Shown: piece after piece, positions 59,487-64,000 of the stretch
How the letters are laid out: each line of letters begins with the position of its first letter
How positions within the stretch are numbered: position 1 is the first letter of the stretch
Source: Cryptomeria japonica
Lineage: Eukaryota > Streptophyta > Pinopsida > Cupressales > Cupressaceae
Assembly (NCBI RefSeq): GCF_030272615.1
Contig: NC_081407.1
Location: forward strand, 268,166,075 to 268,230,074
Length of the DNA stretch: 64,000 nucleotides
Reading direction: 5' to 3'
Notes under the pieces: generated by a model
Database searches by the model: none
What the model saw: only the letters and a program-made list of their open reading frames with translations
Told to the model about the DNA's origin: nothing
Made by a program: the position numbers and the translations under genes

Positions 59487-59815
59487 TATAGGAGTTGAGA
59501 AAATACAACACCATAGGAGCCCAAATGATCTCTGCAAACTGAAAAACCTATTACAAGGAGAAGCAAGGAAGCAAATACAGAAAAACAAATACACAGAGAA
59601 TGTGCTAAAAAAGAGAGAGCTCAATAGTCACAAAAATATGTAACGTGATTCTTACAATGAAAAGAAAGAACTCAACCTTTAATAGGTCAAGAAACCCTAA
59701 AAGGGAAAACCTAGGTTTGCACATAATAATTAATTAAAATAATTAATTATATGCACCTAAAGTTAGCTTAAGTGTAAAAGAGATAAAGGGAACTTAAATA
59801 ATTAAACAAATATTA

Positions 59816-61315
59816 TTTAATGTTGGCAATATAACAAGGATATTGAGAAGGTTGTTGATGATTATGGACATAACTGATTAAAGATGTTTTACTATCTTGA
59901 TCTTATTATTTTGTCATTGATGTCAAGAAATTGATTTTCTAATTCAGTATGATGTTGCCATATCTTAAGAAATATGATATGAAGATTATAAAGAAGTCGG
60001 TAAAGACACAAGAAAGAATATGATGAATAAAGGGATAAGTTATTCAATGGGCAACTCTACCGAGTCAGACAATGATGAGATCTTGATGTTTTAGATTGTT
60101 TTAACATCATACATATGTTGTAAAATGTAAAGGTTAATACTACACTATGTTATCAGGCAAAGAACCTAGTCGGTAAACCCTACAGAACCTAGTCGGTAAA
60201 CCCTAAGGTTATCGCAGTCGGTTAATGAAGACAGAATGTCTACCGAGTGAAGTTTAGTATTCACCGAGTTGCAACCGAGCTATAACAGAATGCATTAAAT
60301 GTTTACATGTGATATTTAATGAAAGAAGCTGATGAGCTGGAGCAGATCAATGATTGGTAAGTCGTGGAAGAAGTTTGTTAACGAATCTAAGGCAATGGAA
60401 AGTTGGCAGGAAGATCTACAGCTCAGATTGAACCGCATTACCCTAACACAAGTTCCAAGGTGAATGTGCAAGTTCCAAGGCGAGGTAAAATGTCTTCAGA
60501 TCGAAAGATACAATGAACTTGGACAAGATTGAAGATCTGATGGCTATGATTGATCATGGGAAATGTGATCAAGGAGATTAAGCGGTTAGAAGATTGTTTA
60601 TAAATAGGAAACTGTTGATAAACAATGCATGCGGGCAAGTGTATGCACATGGATGCTACATAGTGATTACCGAGCATAGAAGCTTGAAGACCTATTAGAA
60701 TAATAGAGTATTGATGCCCAGCAGATAGACAAGATTAGTTCTATGTCTAGATTGTATTGAACAAATATAAATCTGCTTTAGCATTTTAGATGTGAAGTTG
60801 TAGACAAATTTTATTACTGCTATTTTGTGAAAGTGACAGGAAATCTCTTAACCGAGTGGACTTAACAGTCTTATATGTAAATCCTCTAGCAAGGTGACAT
60901 TCTGATTGAGTGTTTGAAATCCTTTGACAAGGTCACTTCTAACAAAGTGAAGATCCTAACAGATTTAAGGGAAATCCCTTAACCGGGTCACATCTAGCAA
61001 TGTGTTTGTAATCTTTAACATGATTTGCTTTTAACTGAGCATACTGTAGAAGAGTATATTTCTTAGTGGGTCCGAAATCCCACAATGGTTTTTCCCTATT
61101 TGGGTTTCCACGTTAAATCTGGTGTTATAAGGTTTATATTGTTCATATGCGTTTGAGTTTGCATGTTTGACAGTTTTTATTCTATGACTGATATATGTTA
61201 CCGAGGTTGAATCTGATGTTTTCATTAATGATTAAGTTTGTATGATTCACCCCCCCCTCTCATCTTGTTGGCTATCAAATCTGTACTTATATTAAGTATC
61301 AGAACTATCATTTAA
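59816..61315 (+). mobile_element. Solo-type LTR nested in element V (element VI)
   Basis: 59821-61310 starts TGTTGGCAATATAAC and ends AGAACTATCA. TTTAA flanks it (59816-59820, 61311-61315). No coding domain or second LTR is present. It shares a block with the reversed repeat at 35464-36997 (CCCTATTTGGGTTTCCACG at 61087) and ends with the same C-rich segment (61251-61258). It contains the best hairpin array in the window (60845-61040). Confidence 0.82.
60845..61040 (+). repeat. Tandem run of about eleven mini-hairpins with varied stems
   Basis: In order: [CTC]TTAACC[GAG], [GACT]TAAC[AGTC], [CCT]CTAGCA[AGG], [ACATT]CTGATTG[AGTGT], [CCTT]TGAC[AAGG], [CACTT]CTAACA[AAGTG], [ATC]CTAACA[GAT], [CCC]TTAACC[GGG], [CACAT]CTAGCA[ATGTG], [AATC]TTTAACAT[GATT], [GCT]TTTAACTG[AGC]. 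Loops follow a T-A-A/G-C theme while the arms differ and remain complementary. Confidence 0.85.
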
Positions 61316-61351
61316 TTAATCAAGTAAATACCTGAATACTCTAACAGAATG

Positions 61352-61915
61352 ATCCAAGCGAGTACGACTAAAACTGAGCATTCCAACTCACTATAATCAA
61401 ATTGCCTTTTGAGATGAAAATCTTGGAGGATGAAGCTATCTGAGTTTATACTCATGTTGAGCACTTTGTAGGGCCCTTGAGGTCTAAATCATGCTTGAGT
61501 GACTACTATTGTGCTTGGTACTTTGTTGGATTATAGGCCTCAATCGCGCTTGCACGACTACAAAGGATACTCTTGAAACAAAAACCCTTACTAAGAGCTC
61601 TAGGAATAGAGGTCACCCGGTTCACCTCCGAAAGGTGGATAATCTTTGTGCAAGGGAGATAATAACTCCCCCAAGAGACTTGCCATATCGTGTCCTCATT
61701 AGCATTTGGAGTTCGCTAATACGACGTTGAGAATCCATTGCGTGAGACTGTATTTTGATTAGCTATTGGGTGTGTACCTGAGTCAGCAAGAAAAGGTTTT
61801 CCTCCTCAACCAACTTCCTAGGATAGAATGTTGTGCTTGATGTCTCTATTTGTGTCAATGGCTAATGTGTTTTCCATGTCTTCTTGCCAAGAGTAGAATT
61901 GGTATAAAACACCCC
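61352..61915 (+). other. Leader of element II, continued
   Basis: Resumes the leader after element V with ATCCAAGCGAG, matching the order seen in element III (39222 onward). No coding domain; an open frame at 61509-61730 lacks motifs. Confidence 0.55.
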
Positions 61916-62329
61916 CCCTCTTCAAATTCCACGTTGTCATTATCAAACCCCTATTTCTCTCAACTTAATCCATATCAAATCCCTAATCCATTTTCATCCA
62001 TCCAAATTATCATCAATCCCCAACCAATATATCTATCCAATCATCCATCCAATCTTGGGTAACCTCCCCCTTCTTCTTTCTAACATCAATCCATTCTTCC
62101 ACAATCATTTTCATTCCATCCTCAAGGACTTAGCACATTAATCTAATCAAATCTCCAAAATCCCAATCGATCCTAATCAACCCAATCAATCAATTTATCT
62201 AATCAATCAATCAATCAACCTCATCCTAAGGTCACCACTTTGTGAAAATTCAATTTAAACCTTTATCTTCAATCAATCATCAATTGGCTTTTTGTACTTA
62301 GGAAAGAACCTCCCCCAAGTACCTTTGCT
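61916..62329. other. Pyrimidine-rich AATC-repeat sequence
   Basis: C7 run at 61911-61917, then repeated AATCAATC/ATCCAATC phrases. No gene. Confidence 0.5.
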
Positions 62330-62955
62330 TAATCATTTGGGTTGATCAAAACCCTAAATCCTTTGCCCTATTTTGCTTAGGCATGCAAGTCCACCCTAAG
62401 TAGAATAAGGTTTAATCATTTGGATTCTTTTCCCTATTTTGCTTAGGCACCAAGTCCACCCTAAGTAGAAGAAGGCTTAATCATTTAGATCCTTTGCCCT
62501 ATTTTTCTTAGGCACGCAAGTCTACCCTAAGTAGAAGAAGGCTTAATCATTTGGATCCTTTGTCCTGTTTTTCTTAGGCATGCAAGTCCACCCTAAGTAG
62601 AATAAGATTTAACCATTTGGATCCTTTGCCATATATTTTGCTTAGGCACGCAAGTCCACCCTAAGTAGAATAAGGTTGAGCCATTTGGATCCTTTGCCCT
62701 ATATTTTTCTTAGGCACGCAAGTCCACCCTAAGTAGAAGAAGGTTTAATCATTTGGATCATTTGCCCTATTTTGCTTAGGCACACAAGTCAACCCTAAGT
62801 AGAAGAAGGCTTAACCATTCAAATCCTTTTTCCCTATTTTGCTTAGGCACATAAGTATACCCTAAGTAGAAGAAGGCTTAATCATTCAGATCCTTTTTGC
62901 CCTATTTTGCTTAGGAACATAAGGCTATCCTAAGTAGAAGAAGGATTAAGGTTTT
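62330..62955 (+). repeat. ~63-bp tandem array
   Basis: About ten units of TTTGCCCTATTTTGCTTAGG + CACGCAAGTCCACCCTAAGT + AGAAGAAGGCTTAATCATTT. Each unit contains the arms CTTAGG and CCTAAG about 13 bp apart. Unit length varies between about 60 and 68 bp. Confidence 0.93.
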
Positions 62956-64000
62956 ATTTTCATCCAAATAAATCTTGTCCTAACCCAAGGACCAATCCAA
63001 TCTAATCAAATTCAACCCAATCCAAGCAAATCAAATCAAATCAATCCAATCTAAAGTTGCTAAGTCATAGTCCTAATCTTCATTGAACATCATCTCATTG
63101 CTTTTTTTCAATCAAGTCTATCCAATCCCAACTTATCCCCCAATATTCTTGCACTCTACACTTGGGGGCAAGCTTCATCCATGCTATCCTACTATCTTCT
63201 TTATCCATATCCATTATTCTCTATCCTCATCCTATCTGAGTCCATTCTCCTTTCCTATCTTTGGTCTTGACTATCCTATCCATATCCTCCATCTCATATC
63301 CCTCATCTTATCCAAATTCATCCCTCATTCCTACCTTTCATCTTGATCTTGTCATTGGTCCCCCTCCATTTATCCTATATCCACAATCATATCCAATCCA
63401 ATTCAATCGTATTCCCCATCTCATCCAATCATATCATATCATATTCCCCATCCCATCCAATCCTATTGAATCCCCGTTCCATTTTATCCAATCCATGTAT
63501 GACCCCAATCACACTGAGATTTTTCCATCTATCTGACTTGCGCATAATCCAAACACCCATCCATACTGTGTTAACCAAATCTAAGAAACAATCCTCTCAC
63601 CTAGAGATCCTATACACCATCTTGTCTCTTGCATCTATCAATCTATCTGTGCCCTGCCCATTGGGATGCATCCTTCCCATATCTGACAGTTTATCCAAAT
63701 CCATCTTCCTACCCATCAGGATGTATCCTTCCCATGTCTGGTAGCCTAACAAAATCTATCTCCCACTCTTGGCAAGAGATGTCATGATTGATCTTGTCAC
63801 TTTGATTTTCATCTTGTGTCTCAGGACTATACCTGTTCAGTGCTGCCCTGATCATCCTATATCTCGACATGTCTTGGTTAGTGTATAATTGGACATTGTT
63901 TTTGTGGTATAGCATGCTTGATGGTTTCTCTTGTATGATCCTACAGTCTCACATTTACATCATCATCAATGTTTGCGAACCTATGTACATAGAGATACCT
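62956..64000. other. Pyrimidine-rich low-complexity sequence
   Basis: Repeated ATCCAATC, CATCCCATCC and CTTCCCAT phrases. A ~57-bp partial duplication lies near 63660-63745 (GGGATGCATCCTTCCCAT / AGGATGTATCCTTCCCAT). Open frames here are composition-driven. No gene recognised; this may be the rest of the element II leader. Confidence 0.5.

Larger units (their letters stand above)
59487..61346 (-). repeat. 5' LTR of element V, split by element VI
   Basis: LTR sequence at 59487-59820 and 61316-61346. The intervening block is a separate insertion with its own target duplication. Confidence 0.9.
57557..61351 (-). mobile_element. Small non-coding LTR element, minus strand (element V)
   Basis: LTRs at 57562-57925 (364 bp) and 59487-61346 (365 bp after removing a nested insertion) read on the minus strand TGTTAGAGTATTC...CTCCTATA. 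GAATG flanks the whole element (57557-57561, 61347-61351). The minus-strand primer site TGGTATCAGAGC (59486-59475) and polypurine tract (AAGGGGGG, 57926-57933) are both in place. The internal 1.56 kb has no protein domain, so the element depended on a helper, probably of copia type given its LTR style. Confidence 0.92.

Noticed and set aside
59040-59624. 194-residue Pro/Ala/Arg-rich minus frame
   Set aside because: Spans the primer-binding site and GC-rich leader of element V. Composition explains the lack of stops; no domain.

Overview
This 64-kb window looks like nuclear DNA of a seed plant with a very large, repeat-swollen genome, most likely a gymnosperm such as a conifer. The inference rests on low GC, almost no host genes, multi-level nesting of LTR retrotransposons and L1-type LINEs, plant-type gag and LINE domains, and a host gene with a ~10-kb intron packed with transposons. 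I see no rRNA, tRNA or CRISPR and nothing prokaryotic.

Layout. 1-9.4 kb: decayed copia LTR and pol relics and a LINE RNase H relic, then sequence with no recognisable gene. 9416-19562 (minus): the one convincing host gene, a two-exon gene for a small single-pass membrane protein of 111 residues. Its exons join in phase across a 9.8-kb intron. The intron holds a Ty3/gypsy gag-protease remnant, a GC-rich GGGGACG element, and an intact 2.65-kb non-coding LTR element (15619-18271) with PBS, PPT and a 5-bp target duplication. 20.9-22.5 kb: a degenerate ~240-bp minisatellite. 22.8-25.2 kb: a dead pogo-type DDE transposase gene. 25.4-27.6 kb: a 30-bp minisatellite and microsatellite-bearing repeats. 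27802-35094 (minus): a LINE with a 14-bp target duplication, itself hit by a clean solo LTR (29032-29980). 35.1-37.2 kb: microsatellites and a reverse-oriented solo-type LTR.

From 37.2 kb to the right end the sequence reads as nested insertions. Gypsy element III (LTR 37249-38329, PBS, leader with 21-bp arrays, gag near 46.2-47.8 kb) is interrupted at 41211-45856 by a 4.6-kb TG...CA element (IV). It is interrupted again at 47904 by gypsy element II, whose 5' LTR carries a nearly complete LINE (48025-55569, minus). The leader of II is split by a small minus-strand LTR element V (57562-61346). One LTR of V is split in turn by a solo-type LTR VI (59821-61310). Target duplications support each nesting step from IV to VI except the insertion of II into III.

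The most unusual signal is in the non-coding parts of these elements. Several LTRs or leaders contain tandem runs of tiny hairpins in which the loop is nearly constant while the stems differ from unit to unit and stay paired (660-851, 16800-17086, 35797-36003, 43701-43836, 60845-61040). A second signal is a 21-bp array family whose open frame reads as a Ser/Pro/Asn heptapeptide, somewhat like the RNA polymerase II C-terminal repeat (39908-40478). A third is an ORF3-like region downstream of RNase H in the LINE at 48025-55569. Gene calls rest on reading translations and motifs by eye; no database search was possible.
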